A DNA stretch of 64,000 nt from Rubripirellula amarantea (GTDB lineage Bacteria > Planctomycetota > Planctomycetia > Pirellulales > Pirellulaceae), in the NCBI RefSeq assembly GCF_007859865.1, contig NZ_SJPI01000002.1, positions 1,508,721 to 1,572,720 on the forward strand, written 5' to 3'. The notes beneath the pieces are model-generated. The model was given only the letters and a program-made list of their open reading frames with translations, was not told the DNA's origin and searched no databases. Positions 51,423-60,041 of the stretch are shown piece after piece. Position 1 is the stretch's first letter, and every line of letters starts with the position of its first letter. The position numbers and the translations under genes are program-made.

Positions 51423-52598
51423 ATGCCCTTTTTGCGCGGTAACCTTGGTTTTGAACGATTCAGTGTCGCTGGTTTTGACTCGCAAATCTTCACAGACGAA
51501 CATATCGAGATCTTTCGCGGCAACGCTGCCGGTCGCAACGAAAGCTCCTCAACCGAAAACGTCCATGTCGGTTTTCTTGGCGGTGATCACTTATTCGATC
51601 AAGAATTCGACTTGCACAAAAATGTGATCAATGACGCAACCCACTTCTCGGTGCGAATTGACACCAATCAAATCCCCGCAGCGATTCGCACCGCTTGGTT
51701 GCAGATGGAATTGGCTGGATACGCAAAGGACTCTCCTTCAGGCGTTGCCACCAAGAGCCAGCGCAAAGAAGCGAAAGAAGCTGTTGAACAACGCTGTGAA
51801 GTCGAGGCCGCTTCGGGAAAATTCAGACGAATGCAACAGTTCCCCATGCTTTGGGATTTTGCCAATGGACAACTCTATTTCGGCGGCAGCGTCGGTACCG
51901 CAAGTGCCTTTGGGATCGATCTTTTTGAACGCACGTTCGAAGTAGAACTTCGACGAGTGGGTGCGGGATTGATCGCTCAAGAATGGGCAATTGAAAACGA
52001 GTGCTTCGGCGAACTCGATGACCTCGTGCCAGCACGATTTGTTGCTACTCACGAGCATCATTCACTACCTTGGGCGAACGAGCATACCCAATTGCCCGAC
52101 TTCTTGGGCAACGAGTTCCTGCTTTGGCTTTGGTGGATGACCGAAAACGATCACGACACGATCACGCTCGCCGACGATTCAGATGTGGCAGTGATTCTGA
52201 CCAAGACATTGGCGTTGGAATGCCCCGGTGGCGAGTCAGGCAAGGAAACCATCTCGGCTGAATTCCCGACACAATTGCCCGAGGCTATGCGCGCCCTTCA
52301 AAGCGGTAAGTTGCCTCGCAAGACTGGCATGCAGATCGTCAGCGACGGGCGAACGTTCGACCTAGTGCTTCAAGCAGAAACGTTTGCCATCAGTGCTGCG
52401 AAAATTCATCTCGACGAAGAAGAAGAATTCAGTGATGACGATCGCATCGACGCGATTCGCTTGTTGAGTGACACCGTCGACATGATGTACCACGCCTTCC
52501 TTGCTCGTCGCATCAACAAGGACTGGGATAAAGAAATCAAGCAGATCGAAAAGTGGCTCAAGAGACCTGAGTCGACGCAGATCAAAGCGGCTGCCTGA
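51423..52598 (+). CDS. RdgC-like protein (tentative)
   Basis: The 391-residue soluble protein begins MPFLRGNLGFERFSV. It shows a lysine/glutamate-rich helix (KSQRKEAKEAVEQRCEVEAA), then FPMLWDFANGQLYFGGSV, a later LPRKTGMQI, and a C-terminal acidic turn (DEEEEFSDDDRIDAIRLLSD) with a helix VDMMYHAFLAR. The order of a charged helix, a W-D-x-NG-x-I/L-Y strand and a final DDD-containing helix resembles RdgC, the ring-shaped DNA-binding recombination protein, but identity would be low. The ATG at 51423 has AGGAAG upstream. It stands alone, ending at a hairpin shared with the convergent gene. If not RdgC, I have no family for it. Confidence 0.8.
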   Translation: MPFLRGNLGFERFSVAGFDSQIFTDEHIEIFRGNAAGRNESSSTENVHVGFLGGDHLFDQEFDLHKNVINDATHFSVRIDTNQIPAAIRTAWLQMELAGYAKDSPSGVATKSQRKEAKEAVEQRCEVEAASGKFRRMQQFPMLWDFANGQLYFGGSVGTASAFGIDLFERTFEVELRRVGAGLIAQEWAIENECFGELDDLVPARFVATHEHHSLPWANEHTQLPDFLGNEFLLWLWWMTENDHDTITLADDSDVAVILTKTLALECPGGESGKETISAEFPTQLPEAMRALQSGKLPRKTGMQIVSDGRTFDLVLQAETFAISAAKIHLDEEEEFSDDDRIDAIRLLSDTVDMMYHAFLARRINKDWDKEIKQIEKWLKRPESTQIKAAA

Positions 52599-52616
52599 TC
52601 CCAATCGTATAGCCAT

Positions 52617-52651
52617 AGAAAAAGCAAATGCACGTCCGTTCGCATTTGCTT
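52617..52651 (-). terminator. Terminator of the Cys-Pro-Glu repeat gene
   Basis: A perfect 10-bp stem (52622-52631 with 52642-52651) and 10-base loop, followed on the minus strand by a T-tract (complement of the A-run at 52617-52623). It lies between convergent genes and may serve both. Confidence 0.7.
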
Positions 52652-52698
52652 GTTAGGTCGTTTAACGCTCAGCCAATCCATAACGAGCGTTTTCGGTT

Positions 52699-53232
52699 TC
52701 AATAAATACTCGCAGCGGAGATCTCCTTCTGTGGGTGTGCTGAAGTCAGAAGAACGGTTTTGCTAGACGATACGCTCGTAGCGACCGCGGTGGTCGTTTC
52801 CGCATGGATAAAGACTGGCTGCACCCAAACGAGAACTTCACCTTCGGCTAATGCGGGTGGCGAAATCAAACTGGCGCAACAGGGTGCTGGCTCCGGCTCG
52901 CAGACTGGTTCGGGTTCGGGCTCACAACAAACCGGTTCAGGTTCACATATCGGTTCCGGTTCACAACAAACGGGTTCCGGCTCGGGAGCAGGCTCACAGC
53001 AGACCGGCTCGGGCTCGCAGCATACTGGTTCCGGCTCACAACATACTGGTTCGGGCTCACAGCAGATCGGTTCTGGCTCTGGCTCACAGCACTCCGGCTC
53101 TGGCTCGCAACACGCTTTCTTGCAGCAGAATAGTTTCTTTAGGAACCCACCGGCGTCCGCGGATTCGATCGTTGCCCCTGAGAACACGCCGAATACTAAT
53201 CCGGCGATTGTTAGTCTTTGAATGAACTTCAT
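52699..53232 (-). CDS. Secreted Cys-Pro-Glu repeat protein
   Basis: The 177-residue protein has a signal peptide ([19 protein letters not shown], to about ADA). The next part, from about residue 27 to 120, is built of short repeats of the form CCEPEPV or CEPEPEP, with about 24 cysteines, nearly all in CC pairs. A less repetitive tail (about 125-177) follows. The frame is open to 53331, but the ATG at 53232 has GGAAG upstream. The dense disulfide potential and negative charge suggest a metal-binding or cross-linked envelope protein. Similar Cys/Pro-rich proteins are known in planctomycete cell walls, but I cannot match this one to a named family. Confidence 0.82.
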   Translation of the reverse strand: MKFIQRLTIAGLVFGVFSGATIESADAGGFLKKLFCCKKACCEPEPECCEPEPEPICCEPEPVCCEPEPVCCEPEPVCCEPAPEPEPVCCEPEPICEPEPVCCEPEPEPVCEPEPAPCCASLISPPALAEGEVLVWVQPVFIHAETTTAVATSVSSSKTVLLTSAHPQKEISAASIY

Positions 53233-53605
53233 ACCCAGTCTTCCTTCTTTTGTCAGTCGTGATGCAGAGTACGTCTCAACGTCTTTGATTGGAGCTTTGG
53301 CAGCGAGCCAACGGTTCGCAATATCGACCACCTCCCCATGTCAAATCGCGGACATTGCAACGATAGTGCCAATCACAACGACTAGAGAATCTTGAGAACT
53401 TGGACGGCGGAGAAAACTCCACTGCCGGAAAATAGTGAACCTCTGGCGTCACTTCTCCAACAAAGCCTTTGACTTATTCACTGCAAACTGACTCGCGACC
53501 ATTGTCGAGATGCCCACGAAGTTGGCGAACGTGCCCATAAACTTCGCAATCAAACACACCAGCGACGGTGTCACTTAGTTCACGTAACGCTGGATCCCGA
53601 TGCGA
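53233..53605. other. Intergenic, nothing recognised
   Basis: 373 bp between two minus-strand genes, containing the repeat protein's promoter and the M48 gene's 3' end. No hairpin, repeat or credible frame is seen. Confidence 0.4.
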
Positions 53606-54889
53606 TCAAAGCTTGGTGGGACTGTTGCGGTTTTTCCACAGATACAAGATCCGCAACTTCATTGGCGGATGGATGCCATCGCTACTTAGCGATTCGGGTA
53701 TTCGGAACAGCGACTTCTTCGGTGACTCGGCAATCATCTGAACCAGACGTTCCACTTGATCAAGATGCAGTGGCGAGTGTTCGTGATCCTGCCAAACAGT
53801 TTCCCAATCCATTCGGTCAATTTGGTTAACTGCTTTTGCTCTTGCTTGCAGTTCTTCCTTCAAGTCCTCGTCGTCTCGGTCACTTTCCCACATGTACTTG
53901 ATGAAGCCCGAGATCGACGCCTGCTGATTGGCCTTTGCCTTCCTCCGCAATTCAAGTCGTATTGAGTCGTACAGTTCAGGTTCGGGTGTGTGACCGTACG
54001 GTGTCGCTTTTTCAATCGCCTGAGAAATCTCTTGCGGTGTCAGCAACTCGTTATCTGCGTTGACAGCCATCAATTCCAATTCGATTAGGAATCGTGTCTC
54101 GGAATCGAGACCAACCTTTAACAAACCACTGATTGATGCTTCGATACCATTGACCTGAGCTCCGAAGTCATCGCATAAATACTCGATGGCTTGGCCGTGA
54201 CGCACACGATCCAGGCTGCTGATGTACCAAAAGAATCCGCTGACGCCCGACATCACGATGAATCCCAAGAACCCATCGAGCTGGATGATTTGCACCGCAT
54301 ACACGCCGACCAAGGCGCCCAGCACGAGGGTCAATAAACGAAACCGATCGCCCGCGACATTGAACTTGTAATAGTGCCCGAGTTCATGCCCCATGATCGC
54401 TTGCACTTCTTCTCCCTGCAATTTGTGCAGCACTTGGCGATTGAGGTAGATACCGTTGAGCCCGCCAAAGAGCCGCCCTAGACGCAGTGCTCCCGCATTA
54501 AGCGATTTGTCGTTGGTGATGTAGACCGGCAAATGGTCATCGGGCAACTGTAACCGTTTGAGAACGTTCTGATACAACGACCTTAGACTGTGTTTGTCCA
54601 AATCGCCAAAACGAGTCGACTCTTTGACGTCTTCAAGCCGCTTCTTGTGCTTACCCCAAATCTGCGCCAATTCCATCATGAAAGGCCCTAAGATGACCAG
54701 ACAGGCGGTCACTGAAACGATGGGCGCGAACACGACTTGTTGCCATGAGATTAACGCAATCAGTGCAGCAATCGCGGCCAAGCGGATGACGATCCACAAC
54801 CACGTGTATTGATTGGCCTGCTGCAATTGATTGAGCAAGTCCTCTCGATCCGGTACCCCTTTGAAGTCGACGGCAGTATCGCGGTTCAC
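53606..54889 (-). CDS. M48-family membrane metallopeptidase
   Basis: The 427-residue protein has two N-terminal membrane helices (about 28-50 and 52-72) and a zinc protease domain with HELGH (His168, Glu169, His172). Further hydrophobic helices lie near 183-203 and 206-225, with a likely third ligand in AIEYLCDDFGA. The C-terminal part (about 260-427) is hydrophilic and helical. It resembles HtpX/Ste24-type proteases of membrane quality control. The GTG start at 54889 shares one base with the TAG stop of the AIM24 gene upstream (TAGTG), so they are translationally coupled. Confidence 0.92.
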   Translation of the reverse strand: MNRDTAVDFKGVPDREDLLNQLQQANQYTWLWIVIRLAAIAALIALISWQQVVFAPIVSVTACLVILGPFMMELAQIWGKHKKRLEDVKESTRFGDLDKHSLRSLYQNVLKRLQLPDDHLPVYITNDKSLNAGALRLGRLFGGLNGIYLNRQVLHKLQGEEVQAIMGHELGHYYKFNVAGDRFRLLTLVLGALVGVYAVQIIQLDGFLGFIVMSGVSGFFWYISSLDRVRHGQAIEYLCDDFGAQVNGIEASISGLLKVGLDSETRFLIELELMAVNADNELLTPQEISQAIEKATPYGHTPEPELYDSIRLELRRKAKANQQASISGFIKYMWESDRDDEDLKEELQARAKAVNQIDRMDWETVWQDHEHSPLHLDQVERLVQMIAESPKKSLFRIPESLSSDGIHPPMKLRILYLWKNRNSPTKL

Positions 54890-55626
54890 TAGAACGCCGC
54901 CTGCAATACTGTACTTAAGAACCCGCCAGAGGGTTTACCGCGAGTTTGGTAGTAGACATCGCCGGGGCCAGTGTAGCGATTAATCAACCCTTCGCCCGAC
55001 AGCAATGAATCCTTAATCGAATCGGTTGCTTTAACGAGCTGATAGGTCACCGTGTCGGCGAAGGCGACGACGAAACGGTTGTCAACGAATAGAACTTCAT
55101 TAGCTTCGAGTCGGCGATGCTCGATCGCTCCGAAGGTTTGACAAAACACGAAACCGTCGCCCGACTCTCCTCGACCGGTCGCGTGCATCAGGAACAAGCC
55201 TTTGCGGCTCATCAGTCCTTTGACGCCACCGTACTTCACATGCACATCGGTAGGACCAATATTGGCCAAATAGGAACCGTGCGTGAGATAGTACCCTGAG
55301 CTAGCCGAAACATCCAAAGCCACGATGTCGCCGTAGCTCTCGGGAGCCAATACCAACGATTGCATGTCAGCCTTGGCGGAGAACTCAGCCGTGAAAAAAC
55401 TTTCTCCTCCAAGCCAGCTCTTAAATCCGCCAAGGATCGAGTGACGATTCTTTCGTTGTCCGTTAGACGTTTGATTGGCTGACTCTTGTCGACCCGCATG
55501 CGCTGAGATCCCAACCTTGGCGGTCATCGACAGCATGCTGTTAGGCTGAGCAACAACGAAGTCACCCGCAGAGAGCGAGAACTCCAGCGTCGAAAACGCA
55601 GGTGCGTGACAAACACGAAATTCCAT
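54889..55626 (-). CDS. AIM24/TIGR00266 family protein
   Basis: The 245-residue beta-rich protein matches the TIGR00266/AIM24 family: FVVAQPNSMLSMTAKVGISA, LGGFKSWLGGESFFTAEF, LVLAPESYGDIVALDV, SSGYYLTHGSYLA, GLFLMHATGRG, LFVDNRFVVAFADTV, and a final GPGDVYYQTRGKPSGG. Its biochemical role is unknown; it often neighbours membrane proteins. A small insert of polar residues lies at about 45-62. It is coupled to the M48 protease gene by a one-base overlap, implying a shared membrane-related task. Confidence 0.93.
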   Translation of the reverse strand: MEFRVCHAPAFSTLEFSLSAGDFVVAQPNSMLSMTAKVGISAHAGRQESANQTSNGQRKNRHSILGGFKSWLGGESFFTAEFSAKADMQSLVLAPESYGDIVALDVSASSGYYLTHGSYLANIGPTDVHVKYGGVKGLMSRKGLFLMHATGRGESGDGFVFCQTFGAIEHRRLEANEVLFVDNRFVVAFADTVTYQLVKATDSIKDSLLSGEGLINRYTGPGDVYYQTRGKPSGGFLSTVLQAAF

Positions 55627-55705
55627 AACAATTCGATCAGCGCGCTGAACGCTCTCGTTTCAGGAGCTCAAACAAACAGAGGAAGCGATGAGACTCGGAC
55701 GTTCG

Positions 55706-55945
55706 TTAAAAGTCCGAATCAACTTCCGTGCCTGTTGCATACTTGTTTCGAAGCAAATATCCAACCAGCGATATGACACCAAGAATGCCTAGGAAAATGA
55801 ACAGAGCGACCATTCGAGATACGCCTAGAAGATCCGAAATCCCCGTGATGCAAATATCGTAGATCACAATTCGAATGAACCAACTGACCATCCGGCCAAT
55901 TCCACCGCCGCGCCGACCGAGTAACTTCATCGAGTTCATGTGCAT
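55706..55945 (-). CDS. Small membrane protein of unknown function
   Basis: The 79-residue protein has a basic start (KLLGRRGGG) and two hydrophobic stretches (about 20-37 and 43-63), ending in a charged tail. The ATG at 55945 has GAGGTG close upstream, a good ribosome binding site. It lies 79 bp upstream of the AIM24/M48 pair on the same strand and may share their transcript. I recognise no family. Confidence 0.65.
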   Translation of the reverse strand: MHMNSMKLLGRRGGGIGRMVSWFIRIVIYDICITGISDLLGVSRMVALFIFLGILGVISLVGYLLRNKYATGTEVDSDF

Positions 55946-56118
55946 CACACCTCAGGGACAATTTCGTCAAAAGAACCATTCATCTTTTAAAAAACAGAAG
56001 CCAGAGCATAAGCGATTCGCCACCGCATTGGATATAGGAACACATCACTGGCACGTCCCAGGTTACCCGTAAACAGCTCACGAAATCCCGATAATAGGGA
56101 CAAATTCGCTCCGCATGC

Positions 56119-57678
56119 TCAACCGCCCACGTTGATTCGCCTCAGCAAATCAAGCATCTTCTTGCTAAACGGCGTCAGACGTGTTCGGTTGAACTGGTCA
56201 CCCAACTTGCGAATTGCTTCGGCCTGGGTCGGATAAGGATGAATCGCGGCACCAATCTTCCCTAGCCCCAATCCGTTAACCATCGCCACCGTGATCTCAG
56301 AAATCATGTCACCTGCGTTCTCGGCCACGATTGTCGCGCCGACAATGGTGTCCGTGCCTTTCTTGGTGTGCACCTTGACGAACCCATCGTCTTGGCCCTC
56401 CAAGATTGCACGATCGACATCGGCAAAGTGCTGCACGTAGGTGTCAATTTCAAGCCCCTCTTTCTTTGCTTCGTCTTCGTAGTAACCAACGTGTGCGACT
56501 TCGGGCGACGTGTAGGTGGCCCAGGGAATCACCAAGTCGCTCGACTTCTTTTTCCCAAATGGGCCAAGTGCGAACAAGGCGTTTTGGATCACGATGCGAG
56601 CCTGGAAGTCGGCGGCATGAGTGAACTTGTACTTCGAACAAATATCACCGGCAGCAAAGATTCGCGCGTTCGATGTTTGCAAGTTGTCGTTCACGTCAAT
56701 GCCTTTGTCATCGTACTTCACGTTGACGGCTTCTAAATTGAGGCCTTCGACATTGGGAGCTCTTCCGACGGCGATTAACAACTGGTCGACGATCGTTTCG
56801 TTGGGAACGCCGTTCTGACTTACCGAAACGCGGATCGCACCGTGGTCAGCCGGGCCGACCTTCATATCTTCGCTGTACAAGATCATGTGAATACCGTCGC
56901 GTTGAAAATGCTTTTGAACAATCGCGGCAGCCTCGGGATCTTCACGCGGAAGTATTTGACTCCCGCGCTGATATAAGAAAACATCGCTGCCCAACCGAGC
57001 AAACGCTTGAGCCATCTCGCTGCCGATCGGCCCCGCCCCGACGATGCCAAACCGCTTGGGGAGCTCCGTCAACGAAAACAAATTCTCGTTCGTCAGGTAC
57101 GACACTGAATCCAACCCCGGTATCATCGGTGCCGAAGCTCGCGCACCCGATGCGATCACTGCTTTCTTGAACTGGACCTGACTTTTCGTACCATCGTTTC
57201 GACTTACTGTGATCGTTTCATCGTTGTCGAACGATCCCCGTCCGAAAAACACGTCGATCCCAAGTTCCGAAAATCGCTTCGCCGAATCATTGGGGCTGAT
57301 CTTTGCGCGAAGTCGTCGCATTCGCTGCATCGCAGCACCAAAATCTAGCTCAACACCATCGGGAACGCGGACACCAAATGACGAGGCATCGCGAACGGTC
57401 GCAGCAACACGAGAGGCGCGGATGATCCCTTTCGAAGGCACGCAACCGACGTTCAGGCAATCCCCACCCATCAACTCACGTTCGATCAACGCGACGCGTG
57501 CTCCGAGTCCCGCGGCTCCGGCGGCCGCGACAAGGCCAGCGGTGCCAGCGCCGATTACCACCAAATGATACGGGGCTTTGGGCGTGGGATTGACCCACTG
57601 GGGTGGATGAACGTTCGCTTCGAGTTCGCGGTTGTATTCGTCGTGAGGTTGCAATTGAATTAGGACAGAAGCGGACAT
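56119..57678 (-). CDS. Mercuric-reductase-like pyridine nucleotide disulfide oxidoreductase
   Basis: The 519-residue flavoprotein has an FAD motif VVIGAGTAGLVAAAGAAGLG, redox-active Cys74 and Cys79 in GGDCLNVGCVPSKG, and an NAD(P) motif FGIVGAGPIGSEMAQAF. The second FAD motif is ARIFAAGDICS, and the dimerisation domain ends with the His-containing AAIHPYPTQAEAI. It lacks the N-terminal MerA metal-binding domain and the C-terminal vicinal cysteines of true MerA. It is therefore more likely a general reductase acting with the VTT membrane protein upstream, a pairing I have seen often. The ATG at 57678 is preferred over the longer frame to 57798, which overlaps the VTT gene. Confidence 0.92.
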   Translation of the reverse strand: MSASVLIQLQPHDEYNRELEANVHPPQWVNPTPKAPYHLVVIGAGTAGLVAAAGAAGLGARVALIERELMGGDCLNVGCVPSKGIIRASRVAATVRDASSFGVRVPDGVELDFGAAMQRMRRLRAKISPNDSAKRFSELGIDVFFGRGSFDNDETITVSRNDGTKSQVQFKKAVIASGARASAPMIPGLDSVSYLTNENLFSLTELPKRFGIVGAGPIGSEMAQAFARLGSDVFLYQRGSQILPREDPEAAAIVQKHFQRDGIHMILYSEDMKVGPADHGAIRVSVSQNGVPNETIVDQLLIAVGRAPNVEGLNLEAVNVKYDDKGIDVNDNLQTSNARIFAAGDICSKYKFTHAADFQARIVIQNALFALGPFGKKKSSDLVIPWATYTSPEVAHVGYYEDEAKKEGLEIDTYVQHFADVDRAILEGQDDGFVKVHTKKGTDTIVGATIVAENAGDMISEITVAMVNGLGLGKIGAAIHPYPTQAEAIRKLGDQFNRTRLTPFSKKMLDLLRRINVGG

Positions 57679-57748
57679 GATGTGTTGACTTTCGGTGTGA
57701 GACTTGTCTGAAGTGGTGATGATGGGTGAAACGTCTTCGTCCGATGAC

Positions 57749-58567
57749 TCAGACCTTAGGCGTCCCGTCAGTGTCAAGAATCGCCGATGAACCTCCACGA
57801 TTAAAGAACTTCATCATGTATCGAACCGCGAGCGGAAAGACACCTAGCAACACGAAAGCGACAACGATTTGTGTGAGTTGACTTGACGTGAAAGCTGCAC
57901 CGACACCTTTCTCGGCAAGCGTCTGCAAATCGGGCACACTCGAACCGGCATAGACGTAAACAATCGTCGCAGCCAGCATTCCTAATTGACTGACCCACCA
58001 AAAGGTGATTGTTCGGATCGGCGTTAGGCCCATCACCGCATTGATGATAAAGAAGGGAACAGCGGGGATTAGCCGTAACGTGAACAGGAAGAATGCCCCT
58101 TCCCGTTCAAGTGCAGCATTGAAGCTTTCCAGCCTTTCCCCAAATCGCTTTTGAATCGCGTCTCGAAACAGAAAACGGCTAAGCAAGAACGCCATCGTCG
58201 CGCCCGCAGTCGAAGCGAAACTGACCAACACCACTCCGCGAAACAGGCCAAAGTACCAGCCATACACTAAGGTTAAAATGGCGGCCCCCGGCAACGACAA
58301 ACCGGTGACGACCACATAGACCAAAAACGCCGCACCATAAACTAGCACAGGGTTCTCAGCCTGGAATTCACGCAATCGCCCCTCTTGCTTGGCAAGGTTT
58401 TCCAAACTCAGAAGATCGCCGTACTGCGTGTACGCGACCAAAACAACGGCAGCGACCACCAAGAAGACGGCAACCTTCACTAGCGTGTTTGACTTGGAGA
58501 CTACACCATCGGCCGGCTTGCTGTCTGGTTGATCGTTTTCGCGTGATGATTCTAGATTGGGCGTCAT
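57749..58567 (-). CDS. TVP38/TMEM64 (VTT/DedA-like) membrane protein
   Basis: The 272-residue protein has an N-terminal helix (about 28-46) and the VTT core. Core segments are LVYGAAFLVYVVVTGLSLPGAAILTLVYGWYF, the conserved FASTAGATMAFLLSRFLFRD, FLFTLRLIPAVPFFIINAVMGLT, and two more helices to about 250. DedA/VTT proteins are linked to lipid scrambling or transport. The flavoprotein gene follows 70 bp downstream, and a DUF547 gene is divergent. This trio suggests a shared membrane-redox function. Confidence 0.93.
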   Translation of the reverse strand: MTPNLESSRENDQPDSKPADGVVSKSNTLVKVAVFLVVAAVVLVAYTQYGDLLSLENLAKQEGRLREFQAENPVLVYGAAFLVYVVVTGLSLPGAAILTLVYGWYFGLFRGVVLVSFASTAGATMAFLLSRFLFRDAIQKRFGERLESFNAALEREGAFFLFTLRLIPAVPFFIINAVMGLTPIRTITFWWVSQLGMLAATIVYVYAGSSVPDLQTLAEKGVGAAFTSSQLTQIVVAFVLLGVFPLAVRYMMKFFNRGGSSAILDTDGTPKV

Positions 58568-58816
58568 AACTTTCCTTTTACCGCAGATGACGTGCCATTC
58601 CTGGGATCCGCCAAATGTTGACGTTTCCGAGAAACTTTTTGTCAGTCGTGCCCCACCAATGCGGTAACGGTTTCCAAGGCTTTTGTATGGCGAACTTAAA
58701 TGAGCGATCGAAACGCTTCACCTCGGCGGACCATGCTACCCGATCACCATCCTGGCAGTGTTGAAGTACTACACTTGCCTTGGAAGTAGGCAAACGTCTG
58801 GAACGGAGTCAGTTGC

Positions 58817-59656
58817 ATGAAAGAAGTCTTCTCTCTTGGTTTGTCCGTTGTGATCGCGATCGTTGGTTCTTTCGCAATCGCACCTCACCGATGCATCGCC
58901 GGAACTACGGTAACCGTCGGTTCAAATGTGGCACCAAGCCAACAAATTCCGGTGGAACAAATTGACCATCAGCGATGGGATAACCTCCTTGAACAGTATG
59001 TCGATCAAGCCGGAAACGTGAACTACGCAAAATGGAAACAATCGACAGATGACCTTCAGGCTCTCGACAGCTACTTAGCCACGCTATCGACCGCTAACCC
59101 CAATGCATCAAAGGACCGCGCCGCCAAACTTGCGTTTTGGATCAATGCTTATAACTCATTGACCGTCCGTGGAATCCTTCGCGAATACCCAACCACCAGC
59201 ATCCGGAATCACACGGCCAAGCTGTTCGGCTACAACATTTGGGACGACCTTTTGCTCATCGTCGGTGGCGAACCCTATTCGTTGAATCAGATCGAGCATG
59301 AAGTGTTGCGCAAGATGGGCGAACCACGCATCCACTTTGCGATCGTGTGTGCTTCGCGCGGCTGTCCACGGCTTCGCAATGAAGCCTACACGCCCGCTGA
59401 CGTGGATGCCCAGTTGTCGGACAACGCCACAAACTTCTTCGCCAACTCTTCCAACTTTCAGTACAACCGCGCGTCAGGAACTTTCAAACTCTCAGCCATC
59501 ATGAATTGGTTCGCAGACGATTTCGGCAACGACCGAGCCTCTCAACTTCGTTCGATCGCTCCTTTTCTTCCGTCGAAGGACGCCCGCGATGCGGCGATGG
59601 CTAATGCGGTTTCAGTGGTTCACCTTAGCTACAATTGGGGGCTAAACGAACAGTAG
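58817..59656 (+). CDS. Secreted DUF547 protein
   Basis: The 279-residue protein has a signal peptide (to about residue 28) and a DUF547 domain: LLEQYVDQAGNVNYAKWKQ, LAFWINAYNSLTVRGILREY, GEPYSLNQIEHEVLR, IHFAIVCASRGCPRLRNEAY and IMNWFADDFG. The function is unknown; the CASRGCP motif is a candidate active site with a Cys-His-type fold. It is divergent from the VTT-flavoprotein pair, a co-occurrence typical for this family. The ATG at 58817 has a weak ribosome binding site (GGAGTC). Confidence 0.92.
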   Translation: MKEVFSLGLSVVIAIVGSFAIAPHRCIAGTTVTVGSNVAPSQQIPVEQIDHQRWDNLLEQYVDQAGNVNYAKWKQSTDDLQALDSYLATLSTANPNASKDRAAKLAFWINAYNSLTVRGILREYPTTSIRNHTAKLFGYNIWDDLLLIVGGEPYSLNQIEHEVLRKMGEPRIHFAIVCASRGCPRLRNEAYTPADVDAQLSDNATNFFANSSNFQYNRASGTFKLSAIMNWFADDFGNDRASQLRSIAPFLPSKDARDAAMANAVSVVHLSYNWGLNEQ

Positions 59657-60041
59657 TCCATGGATAGTTGATCGACTGATCTTGTTGTGTCTTAAGATCA
59701 GTCCGCAACGAAGAGCTTTCCCAAACCAAGCCTACAACTAGTCGCCGTGACTCGAACTGCGGCCCTTCGCAACCAGGTCAGACCAACCCAGAAAACGCAG
59801 TGGCCCCCCCCATTTCGACATCTACTAGCAAGAGCGTGAGGAACGTGAAGGATCAACAGCCTGCCTCTCAACGCCCCCCCGAGATACGGCGGTCATCGCG
59901 ACAGGCACATCCCTAACCCGTGGAGAACCCTAGTGCGCTCACAGGTAATGGTCTGATTGTTTTAGGATCGCACCAGGAGCCCGGTTGTCGCTAAACTCAT
60001 TGAGCCTATCGACTCCCATTCCTTTGAGCGATTTCTACCTC
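59657..60041. other. Intergenic with one hairpin
   Basis: 385 bp after the DUF547 gene. A perfect 10-bp stem (GACTGATCTT, 59674-59683 with 59694-59703) without a T-tract follows the DUF547 stop. The rest is unremarkable and should hold the kinase promoter. Confidence 0.5.
59674..59703 (+). terminator. Hairpin after the DUF547 gene
   Basis: Perfect 10-bp inverted repeat with a 10-base loop, 17 bp after the stop codon. The missing T-run makes it a weak terminator at best. Confidence 0.45.

Noticed and set aside
53090-53200. Possible CRISPR-like repeats around the Cys-Pro-Glu gene
   Set aside because: The repeats are short codon-level units inside one reading frame, without unique spacers of even length.
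56119-57678. True mercuric reductase of a mer operon
   Set aside because: No N-terminal metal-binding domain, no C-terminal vicinal cysteines, and no merR, merT or merP nearby.
58578-58793. 71-residue minus-strand frame just upstream of the VTT gene
   Set aside because: TTG start, no ribosome binding site, no recognisable family, and it occupies the promoter region between divergent genes.
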